From the NCBI RefSeq assembly GCF_018399035.1, contig NZ_CP073760.1:2918001-2982000 (forward strand): a stretch of 64,000 nt of DNA. Direction: 5' to 3'. Shown in pieces: positions 56,841 to 64,000 of this stretch; positions within the stretch are counted from its first letter, which is position 1; the number at the start of each line of letters is the position of its first letter. Source of the stretch: Thiocapsa sp. (lineage in GTDB: Bacteria > Pseudomonadota > Gammaproteobacteria > Chromatiales > Chromatiaceae). The position numbers and the translations under genes are program-made. The notes under the pieces were generated by a model that had not been told where the DNA came from, did not search any database, and saw nothing but the letters and a program-made list of their open reading frames with translations.

Positions 56841-59291
56841 ATGGACGAAGCCCGTGTCGCGACCACGCCATCGGTCGATCTGAGTCTGCGGTGGAAGGCA
56901 CTCATCGCCATGACCCTGGCGCTCGTGCTCGTGAATGCATCGCTCGCGCTGATCTCGAACTTCCAGCTGACCAGTCAGTTCGAGCTCCAACAGAGTGCCG
57001 TTCGCGATCAGCAAGCCAGGCAGTTGCGCGCTCTCGTGGAAGAGGGCACCCAAGCGATGTCCAAGCTCGCCAGCCTGGTTCCTCTCCTCGGAGTCAGCGA
57101 ATCGGCAATGACGGACGCGGACGCTGCAATCGAGGAGGCGTTGCTCACCAACGGTGCCATGCTCGATCTGGAATGGGACATTCGGTCCGTCCACTGGATT
57201 CGACCGGACGGCAGCACGGCCATCGGATGGCCGGCGGGTGCTCAGGATATTCCGGACGCATTGCGCGCCGAGCTGAGAAGAACGCCCGAGCAGGCAATTG
57301 CCACGCTCTTGTGCAGCCCGAAATGTCGGCAGTACAAGGCAACGCCACTGCTCTGGGAGGGCTCCTTCGCCGGCAACCTGGTCCTCGGCCGCTCACTCGC
57401 CGATGCCTTGCTGGCCTTCAACGCGCTGACCGGTGCCGAGGTCGCCATCACTTGGCGCGATGATGCCCGCTCCGCGGAGCTGTTGAATCCGCGCAGCTCG
57501 GACTACCTGCAGTTTCCCGCCGTGACCTACCCGGACAACACCCTGCCCGTTCTGCGCGCCGCCGCGCCGACGCTCAAAAGCGGCGACACGATGCAGGAGC
57601 CGCTTCTGATCCCGCATGGGGCGGGCTGGTACGAGATCTTTCGCATCCCGGCACTCGCCGCCGGCATCGATGCCCTAGTTGTCAACGACGTGACCACTCA
57701 GCGCGAGGCGATCCGCACCGCCACCTCAGGCAGCATCCTGCTCGGAATCCTGGGTCTGATCCTCTCGGCCTCGTTGCTCTTGCTGATCATCAAGGGCCCC
57801 TTGTACCGACTCAGAGATCTGGCCACGGTGATCCCCTTGCTGGCGGAAAACCGCTATGCAGATCTGCGCCGCCAGCTCCCGGGGCGCTCGAAGTCGCTCA
57901 TGCTGCGCGACGAGATCGATCTCATGACCGACACGGTCAGAAGCCTCACCGACCGCATGGAGCTGCTCCAGTCCGACCGCGAGCAGGCCGAGGCCCGTCT
58001 CGTCTGGCTCGCCGACCACGACCCCTTGACTCAACTCTGCAACCGGCGCCGTTTCAACGACGATTTCGAGCGCATCCTGGATCAAGCCATCCGATTCGGT
58101 CATCAGGGCGCGCTCCTGTTCCTGGACCTCGATCAATTCAAGGACGTCAACGATCTGAGCGGCCACCGCGTCGGCGATACCTTGCTGCAACGCGTCGCCG
58201 CGCAATTGAGAACCGTTACACAGTCAAGCGATCTGCTCGCACGCCTGGGTGGAGACGAGTTCGCCCTGGTCTTGCCCGAAGCGACCGAGGACGACGCCCT
58301 CGCCAGCGCGGAGTCGGTCCAAGAGGCGGTCTGCTCGATCAGTCTCCAAGAGCACGGCCGCCACCACAGGGTGACGGCGAGTATCGGCATCGTCATGTTT
58401 CCGACCCAGGGCACCGAGATCGGCCATCTCATGGCGAGTGCCGATCTCGCCATGTATCAGGCCAAAGAGAAGGGCCGCGGGCGCTGGTATCTCTTCTCCG
58501 AGGACGACCAGGGCAAGGAGCAGCTCGATGCCCGCGTGCTCTGGCGCGAGCAGATCAGTCAGGCATTGACCCAGGGGCGATTCGAGCTGCACGTGCAACC
58601 GATCATCGAGATCGCCACCGGGCGGATCCGGCACATGGAGGTCTTGCTCAGGATGCGCGACGCACGCGGCGGGATGGTGTATCCGGACCGGTTCATCCCC
58701 GTCGCCGAACGCACCGGGCAGATCCAGGCCATCGATCGGTGGGTCATCGACAATGCCCTCGCCGCCATGGAGCTGCGGGCCGACTTGAGCCTCTCGATCA
58801 ACCTCTCCGCCAGCGCCATGGACGATCCCTTGCTGCTGACGGACCTGCGACACCTTTTGGAAAGACACCGCATCGCACCCAAGCGAATCTCCTTCGAGGT
58901 CACCGAGACCGCCGCGATCAACAGCCTGCTGAATGCGACGCGCCTGATGCGCGGCATGCAGGAGCTCGGATGTCGTTTCGCACTGGATGACTTCGGCAGC
59001 GGCTATGCCTCTTACGCCTACCTGCGCAAGCTTCCGGTCGACGAGGTCAAGATCGACGGGGCCTTCGTGCGCGACATCGCCAAGAACCCGGAAGACCGGA
59101 TCTTCGTCAAGGCGATCACCGACATGGCCCACGGCATGGGTAAGCGCGTCATCGCCGAGTTCGTCGAGAACGCCGAGATCTTAGGGATTCTGAAGGGGCT
59201 CGGCGTCGACGACGCCCAAGGGTACTATTTCAGCAAGCCGGTCAAGCTGGAGCAACCGGGCAAGCCGATCGCATTCGACGGCGTTCTTTGA
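56841..59291 (+). CDS. Membrane GGDEF/EAL c-di-GMP signalling protein
   Basis: 816 residues. An N-terminal membrane segment (ALIAMTLALVLVNASLALIS) and a second near residue 300 (ILLGILGLILSASLLLLIIK) enclose a periplasmic sensor domain. A linker leads to a GGDEF domain with intact LARLGGDEFAL (about 470) and an EAL domain. The EAL signature reads EVLLR (about 600), a tolerated variant, with DDFGSGYASYAYLRKLP and DEVKIDGAFV intact. Either synthesis, hydrolysis or both could be active. The ATG at 56841 lies 11 bp after the porin gene stop. Confidence 0.9.
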   Translation: MDEARVATTPSVDLSLRWKALIAMTLALVLVNASLALISNFQLTSQFELQQSAVRDQQARQLRALVEEGTQAMSKLASLVPLLGVSESAMTDADAAIEEALLTNGAMLDLEWDIRSVHWIRPDGSTAIGWPAGAQDIPDALRAELRRTPEQAIATLLCSPKCRQYKATPLLWEGSFAGNLVLGRSLADALLAFNALTGAEVAITWRDDARSAELLNPRSSDYLQFPAVTYPDNTLPVLRAAAPTLKSGDTMQEPLLIPHGAGWYEIFRIPALAAGIDALVVNDVTTQREAIRTATSGSILLGILGLILSASLLLLIIKGPLYRLRDLATVIPLLAENRYADLRRQLPGRSKSLMLRDEIDLMTDTVRSLTDRMELLQSDREQAEARLVWLADHDPLTQLCNRRRFNDDFERILDQAIRFGHQGALLFLDLDQFKDVNDLSGHRVGDTLLQRVAAQLRTVTQSSDLLARLGGDEFALVLPEATEDDALASAESVQEAVCSISLQEHGRHHRVTASIGIVMFPTQGTEIGHLMASADLAMYQAKEKGRGRWYLFSEDDQGKEQLDARVLWREQISQALTQGRFELHVQPIIEIATGRIRHMEVLLRMRDARGGMVYPDRFIPVAERTGQIQAIDRWVIDNALAAMELRADLSLSINLSASAMDDPLLLTDLRHLLERHRIAPKRISFEVTETAAINSLLNATRLMRGMQELGCRFALDDFGSGYASYAYLRKLPVDEVKIDGAFVRDIAKNPEDRIFVKAITDMAHGMGKRVIAEFVENAEILGILKGLGVDDAQGYYFSKPVKLEQPGKPIAFDGVL

Positions 59292-59304
59292 TTGCCGAGG
59301 AGAT

Positions 59305-60186
59305 CTACCCTTCGCCAACCGCCCCGCGGATCACCTCGAAGATGGCCGCGGAATCCTCCTCGCCCAGTCCGCGCTCGACGAGCAGGTCCAGCCATTCCGA
59401 GACCATCGCCGCAGTGGTCAAGGAGATGCCCAACTCCTGCGCAGACTCGCGCACGATCCGCATGTCCTTGCGGTGCAGGCGTGACTTGAACCCCGGGGTG
59501 TAATCGCCCTCGATCATCCGCAGGCCGTGCACCTCCAGGATTCTGCTGCCCGCAAAGCCGCCGAGCAGGGCCTCGCGCACCTTCCGCGGATCGACACCGC
59601 TCGCCTGCGCCAGCAAAACCGCCTCCGAGACGCCGGCAATGGTCGCGCCGACGACGATCTGATTGCAGGATTTGCAGACCTGGCCGGCACCATTGGGGCC
59701 GACGTGTACGACATTCCCGCCCATTGCCTCGAACAGCGGTTGCACTCGCGCAAAGGCGGCCGGCTCGCCCCCGACCATGATGGACAGGGTACCGGCCTTC
59801 GCCCCGGCCTCGCCGCCCGAGACCGGGGCGTCGAGCATCTCGGCCCCGGCGGCCCGGAGCCCCTCGGCCATCATCCGCGTGGACGCGGGCGAGATGGTAC
59901 TCATGTCCACCACCACTGCAGCGGGTCGGACTCCGTTGATGACGCCCTCGGGGCCGAGGATCACCGCTTCGACATCCGGCGTATCCGAGACCATCGTGAA
60001 GACGATCGACGCGTCTCGGGCGACCGCCGCCGGGCTCGAAGCGGTCCGGGCACCGGCTTCGGCCAACGGCGCCATCGACTCGGGCCGACGAGCATGTACG
60101 ACGAGGTCGTAACCGGCCTTGATCAGGTTCAGGGCCATCGGCCGCCCCATGATGCCGAGGCCGATGAAGCCGACAGATTCGGTCAT
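59305..60186 (-). CDS. 2-hydroxy-3-oxopropionate (tartronate semialdehyde) reductase family protein
   Basis: A 293-residue beta-hydroxyacid dehydrogenase. The NAD(P)-binding motif is VGFIGLGIMGRPMALNL, the substrate motif DAPVSGGEAGAKAGTLSIM, and the catalytic lysine lies in GAGQVCKSCNQIVV. GarR/GlxR enzymes reduce tartronate semialdehyde to glycerate. It follows glcE and glcF on the same strand, which fits recycling of glycolate/glyoxylate. A related 3-hydroxyisobutyrate dehydrogenase role cannot be excluded. Confidence 0.88.
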   Translation of the reverse strand: MTESVGFIGLGIMGRPMALNLIKAGYDLVVHARRPESMAPLAEAGARTASSPAAVARDASIVFTMVSDTPDVEAVILGPEGVINGVRPAAVVVDMSTISPASTRMMAEGLRAAGAEMLDAPVSGGEAGAKAGTLSIMVGGEPAAFARVQPLFEAMGGNVVHVGPNGAGQVCKSCNQIVVGATIAGVSEAVLLAQASGVDPRKVREALLGGFAGSRILEVHGLRMIEGDYTPGFKSRLHRKDMRIVRESAQELGISLTTAAMVSEWLDLLVERGLGEEDSAAIFEVIRGAVGEG

Positions 60187-60248
60187 GATGTGATCCTCAT
60201 GGATTGCCGACTTGACCGCAAAACCGCACCGAGCGGACCGACCGCGGC

Positions 60249-61457
60249 TCAGCCGTCGAGCAGCTCGAGCCAGTGGACGACGGGGATCGCGGTGCCGCCG
60301 CCGATCTGGAGCTGGCAGCCGATATTGGCCGTCGCGATCAGCTCCGGTCGGCCCGACTCCAAGGCATCGACCTTGTTCGCAAGCAGACGCGCGGAGAGCT
60401 CGGGCTGCGTGATTGAATAGGTTCCGGCGGAGCCGCAGCACAGATGGCCGTCCGGCACGGGAGTCATCGCGAAACCCAGCCGACTCAGGATCGGCTCGAC
60501 GACCTGCTTGAGCTGCTGGCCGTGCTGCAGCGTACAGGGTGCATGGAAGGCGACCTTGCGACCTGCGCCAGGCGAGCCGAGCGGTGCGAGATCCAGGCTC
60601 GCGATGACCTCGATCGGATCGCGCGCCAAGGCCGCCACACGCGCGGCCCGCTCGGCATAACGGGGATCCTCGGCCAGCGCATGTCCGTAATCCTTCACCA
60701 TGGCACCGCAACCGCTCGCGGTGACCAGGATCGCCTCGCAGCCCGCCTCGATCTCGGGCCACCAGGCGTCGATATTGCGCCGCATGGCGTCGAGCCCGTC
60801 CGTCAAGGCGTTCAGGTGATAGGCCGCAGCACCGCAGCAGCCGGCGTCGGGCGACTCGATCAGATCGACGCCGAGCCGCGCCAGCACCCGCGCCGCCGCG
60901 GCATTGGTCTTGGGTGTGGCGACCGACTGGACGCACCCGCCGAGCACCAGCATACGACGACGCCCGGCGGGCTTCGGCCAGGCACCGGCCGGGCGCGGTG
61001 TCGGCAGCTTCGCCTTGAGCTTGGCCGGCAGCAGCGGCTTCACCCAGCGCCCGATCCGCATCAAGGGGCCGAATCGCGACGGATAGGGCACGGTTTTGAC
61101 GAGCGCCCAGCGCAGCAGACGCTCGGACACCGGACGCTCCACGCGCTCCTCGACCAGGTGTCGCCCGATATCGAGCAGACGCGCATAACGCACACCCGAC
61201 GGACAGGTCGTCTCGCAGGAGCGGCAGGTCAGACAGCGGTCGAGATGCTGCTGGGTGATGCGGGTCGGCGCCTGGCCTTCCATGACCAGCTTGATCTGGT
61301 AGATGCGTCCGCGCGGTCCGTCAAGCTCGTCGCCGAGCAGCTGATAGGTGGGGCAGGTCGCCGTGCAGAAGCCGCAGTGCACGCAGGTGCGCAGGATGGC
61401 GTCGGCCTCGCGGCCGGCGGGCGTGCTCAGAAACTCGGGCAGGATCTCGGTCTGCAT
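60249..61457 (-). CDS. glcF: Glycolate oxidase iron-sulfur subunit
   Basis: A 402-residue electron-transfer subunit. Two 4Fe-4S motifs are visible, CVHCGFCTATCPTY and CLTCRSCETTCPSG. Two CCG-type cysteine-rich domains follow (GCCGAAAYHLNAL; HAPCTLQHGQQLKQ; LCCGSAGTYS). It works with GlcE and GlcD to oxidise glycolate to glyoxylate. Phototrophs using the Calvin cycle form 2-phosphoglycolate, which explains the need. GlcD is not seen next to it. Confidence 0.94.
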   Translation of the reverse strand: MQTEILPEFLSTPAGREADAILRTCVHCGFCTATCPTYQLLGDELDGPRGRIYQIKLVMEGQAPTRITQQHLDRCLTCRSCETTCPSGVRYARLLDIGRHLVEERVERPVSERLLRWALVKTVPYPSRFGPLMRIGRWVKPLLPAKLKAKLPTPRPAGAWPKPAGRRRMLVLGGCVQSVATPKTNAAAARVLARLGVDLIESPDAGCCGAAAYHLNALTDGLDAMRRNIDAWWPEIEAGCEAILVTASGCGAMVKDYGHALAEDPRYAERAARVAALARDPIEVIASLDLAPLGSPGAGRKVAFHAPCTLQHGQQLKQVVEPILSRLGFAMTPVPDGHLCCGSAGTYSITQPELSARLLANKVDALESGRPELIATANIGCQLQIGGGTAIPVVHWLELLDG

Positions 61458-61466
61458 GCCTGGCTC

Positions 61467-62564
61467 CTAGAGGGTCGCGTAGAGTCGACCGAGGTTCAGG
61501 ATGCCGTTCGGATCGAAGGCCCGTTTCATCTCGTAATGCAGTGTCATGAGTCGGGCCGGGAGCGGGTGGAAGACCTCGGAGCGGCGATCCCCTCCGCGAA
61601 AGAGCGTGGCATGCCCGCCGACCGAGCCGACCGCGGAACGGATGACGTCGGCCGAGGCATCGCTGCGCAGCCAGCGTTGCGCCCCGCCCCACTCGATCAG
61701 CTGGGCGCCCGGCAGCGACAGGGGCGCGACGGTCGGCGGTACCGACAAGCGCCACAAGGGTGCACCGCCGGCAAAGAAGGGATGACCCTGCTCGCGTATC
61801 CGATCGCGCCAGAAGACGAGCGCCTCGCCGTCATCGACCGCCTCGCCCCCGATGCGCTCGGCGGCGGCGGAGACGCCGCCGTGGTTGCCGGACAATCGAA
61901 CCCACAGCTGCTCGCCGTCGAAACAGGTCGCGCTGATCGGCAGGGGCTTCGCGGCCCAGCCCGTCATACGGGCGATCGCCTCGGCCTGCGAGCAGGTCTG
62001 GACCAGCGTCCGGCCGGTCGTCGGAATCGGGAGCACCTTCACGCTGATGTCGAGCAGGACACCGAGTGTGCCGAAGGCCCCGGTCATGAGTCGCGAGATG
62101 TCGTAGCCGGCAACGTTCTTCATCACCTCGCCGCCGAAGCGCAGGATCTCCGCTCGCCCGGTCAGCACGCGCGTGCCGAGCACCAAGTCGCGGGCCGAGC
62201 CCGCGTAGGGTCGCGCGGGACCGGAGAGACCGCAGGCGATGGTTCCGCCCAAGGTCGCACCCGAAGTCGAGTTGTCCCCGCCAGCGGCATCGTCGAAATG
62301 CGGGGGCTCGAACGGGAGCATCTGGCCCTGCTCGGCGAGCGCGGCCTCGATCTCGCGCAGCGGCGTACCGCAGCGCGCGGTGACGACCAGCTCCTTGGGC
62401 TGGTAGTTGAGGATCCCGGTATGCCCGGACAGGGACAGGACCTCGCCATCGACCGCACGTCCAAGACCCGACTTGGTGCCCTTGCCCTCCAAGCGCAGGT
62501 GCAATGAGGCATCGGCTGCGGCGCGGACCCGATCTTGAAGCTCGGCGGTCTGGTCGTTGGTCAC
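61467..62564 (-). CDS. glcE: Glycolate oxidase FAD-binding subunit
   Basis: A 365-residue flavoprotein of the FAD_binding_4 type. Motifs include EGKGTKSGLG, SGATLGGTIACGLSGPARPY, GEVMKNVAGYDISRLM and a C-terminal FDPNGILNLGRLYA. The GTG at 62562-62564 with GGGGA upstream is preferred; upstream residues in frame derive from a mosaic repeat starting at 62581. The usual upstream glcD is missing, its expected position being taken by that repeat and ruvA. Confidence 0.93.
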   Translation of the reverse strand: MTNDQTAELQDRVRAAADASLHLRLEGKGTKSGLGRAVDGEVLSLSGHTGILNYQPKELVVTARCGTPLREIEAALAEQGQMLPFEPPHFDDAAGGDNSTSGATLGGTIACGLSGPARPYAGSARDLVLGTRVLTGRAEILRFGGEVMKNVAGYDISRLMTGAFGTLGVLLDISVKVLPIPTTGRTLVQTCSQAEAIARMTGWAAKPLPISATCFDGEQLWVRLSGNHGGVSAAAERIGGEAVDDGEALVFWRDRIREQGHPFFAGGAPLWRLSVPPTVAPLSLPGAQLIEWGGAQRWLRSDASADVIRSAVGSVGGHATLFRGGDRRSEVFHPLPARLMTLHYEMKRAFDPNGILNLGRLYATL

Positions 62565-62580
62565 CCGTTTCCCCTTGTCG

Positions 62581-62965
62581 TTTAAACCGCGCCCGGTGCG
62601 GTATGCGTCATGTGTTGGAGTGGTTTGGCCGCGCCGGCTCCGACGACTGTCGGAGCCGGCGCGGTTCAAAGTATTTAAAAAGATTAAGTTCTAAACCGCG
62701 TCCAGAGTGAGACGCTCACCTTCGAGTGGGCTCGACCTTTGGTGCATTCACGACCCTTGACAGGGGCGCGGTTTAAAATAATATATTTTTTAATATCTTA
62801 AACCGCGCCGCCTCCAGCGGTCGTCAAAACTGCCGGGGTCGACCCCATCCAAAAACATCGCATACCGCTCCGGGCGCGGTTTAAACCGCGTCTCACCGGG
62901 ATCGAGGACATCTCCGAAGCCCAACCCAAAATGAAAACAACGCATGTCGCTCTGGACGCGGTTTA
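62581..62965. repeat. Mosaic TAAACCGCG repeat, composite copy 4
   Basis: Four modules in a row: a shortened type II (62581 to about 62672), type I (about 62692-62777), type II (about 62797-62883) and type III (about 62882-62965). AT-rich spacers separate the first three. Neighbouring modules share their TTTAAACCGCG ends. It begins 17 bp upstream of the glcE start. The rest of the interval to ruvA has only the hairpin at 63017. Confidence 0.88.
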
Positions 62966-63016
62966 GGAACGATTCAAAATCAACATGAACAGGTCGGTTG
63001 GGCAGTGCCGGAGCTT

Positions 63017-63052
63017 GGAGGATGGGTTTCGCTGCGCTCTACCCATCCTACG
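63017..63052. repeat. Short palindromic GGATGGGT repeat element
   Basis: AGGATGGGT (63019-63027) and ACCCATCCT (63041-63049) flank a GCTGCGCTCT-type loop. I recognise this as a short palindrome dispersed in many proteobacterial genomes. It lies downstream of ruvA and could also end transcription. Confidence 0.6.
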
Positions 63053-63120
63053 GCCTCTGTACACCTTGCTTTTGATCAAGGCTACCAAGTGCTCTAGCCC
63101 GCAAGGACGCGGGATATGGT

Positions 63121-63729
63121 TCAGCGCCCGCTGGCAGCCCGCAGGGCGCTGCGGATGATCTCCTCGGCGCCGCCGCTGCCGTCATCCGCTGCGCGGGCCA
63201 TTCGCGTCGCATCGACGGGGCGATAGCCTAGGGCCACCAGCGCGCTGACCGCATCGGCGAGGGCCTGCTCGCGCGGGTCGGCGCCGCCGGCCCGCGTCTC
63301 GGGGAGATGGGGTGCGCTGCCCGGAATCACATCCAGGCTGTCGCGCAATTCCATCACCAGGCGCTGGGCCGTCTTCCGGCCGATCCCCGGGACCCGGATC
63401 AGCACGTCGAGGTCTTCGTGCTCGATACAGTGCGCAAAGCGCGCGGCGTCCATCGAGGAGAGGATCGCCAAGGCCATCTTGGCACCGACGCCGGTGACCT
63501 TGAGCAGACGCCGAAAGAGCGCGCGCTCCTGCTCGCGGCCGAATCCGTAGAGCGACCAGGCGTCCTCGCGTACGACTAAATGGGTGACCAGGGCGACGGT
63601 CTCGCCGACGGCGGGTAGGTCGTAGAAGGTCGACATGGGGGCCTCGACCTCGTAGCCGACACCGCCCACGTCCAACAGCAGCTGCGGTGGGTGCTTGGCG
63701 AGGATCCGGCCGTGCAGACGGCCGATCAC
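63121..63729 (-). CDS. ruvA: Holliday junction branch migration protein RuvA
   Basis: A 202-residue protein that binds four-way junctions and loads RuvB. It begins [20 protein letters not shown], with the HhH motifs [16 protein letters not shown] and [19 protein letters not shown] and a C-terminal RuvB-binding domain ([13 protein letters not shown]). The GTG at 63727-63729 is used because it matches the family start (MIGR) and overlaps the ruvC stop (GTGA). RuvB is not encoded downstream in the window. Confidence 0.95.
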   Translation of the reverse strand: MIGRLHGRILAKHPPQLLLDVGGVGYEVEAPMSTFYDLPAVGETVALVTHLVVREDAWSLYGFGREQERALFRRLLKVTGVGAKMALAILSSMDAARFAHCIEHEDLDVLIRVPGIGRKTAQRLVMELRDSLDVIPGSAPHLPETRAGGADPREQALADAVSALVALGYRPVDATRMARAADDGSGGAEEIIRSALRAASGR

Positions 63730-64000
63730 GGACGCCAATCCCGCCAGGAGGCGGACGCCCGTCCGCGCGCCGGGATACCCATCGAGTGGGCATGACAGAG
63801 CGCGATCGCCAAGGCGTCGGCCTCGTCCTCGCAGGGTGTCTCGGTCAACGCAAGCAGGACCCGAATCATATGTTGGACCTGGGCCTTGTCGGCCCCGCCG
63901 GTGCCGACGACGGCAAGCTTGACCGTCTTGGGACTGTATTCATGCACCGTCACACCGGATTTGAGCCCGGCGCAGAGTGCCGCGCCGCGCGCCTGACCGA
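63726..64000 (-). CDS. ruvC: Crossover junction endodeoxyribonuclease RuvC (partial)
   Basis: The C-terminal ~90 residues of the Holliday junction resolvase; the start lies beyond the window. Recognisable are [26 protein letters not shown] and [15 protein letters not shown], the latter containing the conserved acidic residues near the active site. Its stop overlaps the ruvA start, the common ruvC-ruvA order. Confidence 0.93.
   Translation of the reverse strand, partial: GQARGAALCAGLKSGVTVHEYSPKTVKLAVVGTGGADKAQVQHMIRVLLALTETPCEDEADALAIALCHAHSMGIPARGRASASWRDWRP

Noticed and set aside
60444-62507. 687-residue open frame opposite glcF/glcE
   Set aside because: Antisense shadow; composition is Arg/Asp/His/Gln-rich and unlike a real protein, while glcF and glcE are clear.

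Overview
The window reads as a GC-rich chromosome segment of an anoxygenic phototrophic gammaproteobacterium, most likely a purple sulfur bacterium of the Chromatiaceae. The evidence is a bacteriochlorophyll a gene cluster with bchFNBHLM, puhABC, bchE, bchGP, an LH2-type pucBA pair and ppsR, together with ordinary gammaproteobacterial housekeeping genes (queA, coaX, birA, ruvAC, glcEF).

Positions 1-26400 hold the photosynthesis gene cluster. On the minus strand lie pucBA (truncated by the window edge), an operon bchE-hemN-bchJ-menE-like, puhE, and a long unit bchF-bchN-bchB-bchH-bchL-bchM-puhA-puhB-puhC with mostly overlapping genes. On the plus strand lie ppsR-bchG-bchP and a small membrane protein. 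The cluster ends with a second, cysteine-free PpsR paralogue and a kinase-less bacteriophytochrome, a pairing like the BphP1/PpsR2 light switch of some alphaproteobacteria. The phytochrome reading frame is broken by one base in a G5 tract.

Positions 26498-37458 are a mobile element inserted in the 3' end of tRNA-Arg(CCU). It is bounded by a 23-bp near-identical direct repeat. It carries a P4-type integrase, AlpA regulator, TOPRIM primase, DUF927 helicase-like protein and a run of small overlapping unknown genes. Two heptamers stand out. GGTAGCG/CGCTACC occurs as clusters with 9-bp spacing at three loci, inside or next to the replication genes. GGGTAAC occurs in pairs near both ends.

Positions 37543-64000 are housekeeping and accessory genes: coaX-birA-M61 peptidase, an RRM protein, rhlE, an H-NS-like protein, queA, namZ, a two-component system, a DegP-like protease, an orphan exosortase-type acyltransferase beside a PaaK/CapK-like adenylating enzyme, a binding protein-porin-GGDEF/EAL operon, a glycolate/tartronate semialdehyde block (glcE, glcF, garR-like) and ruvC-ruvA.

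Four copies of an unusual mosaic repeat occur in the chromosomal part (24795, 50367, 51512, 62581). Each is built from modules that begin TAAACCGCG and end CGCGGTTTA, joined by AT-rich spacers. One copy supplies the stop codon of the second ppsR. The repeat family, the heptamer clusters of the mobile element and the phytochrome/PpsR2 pair are the points most worth following up.
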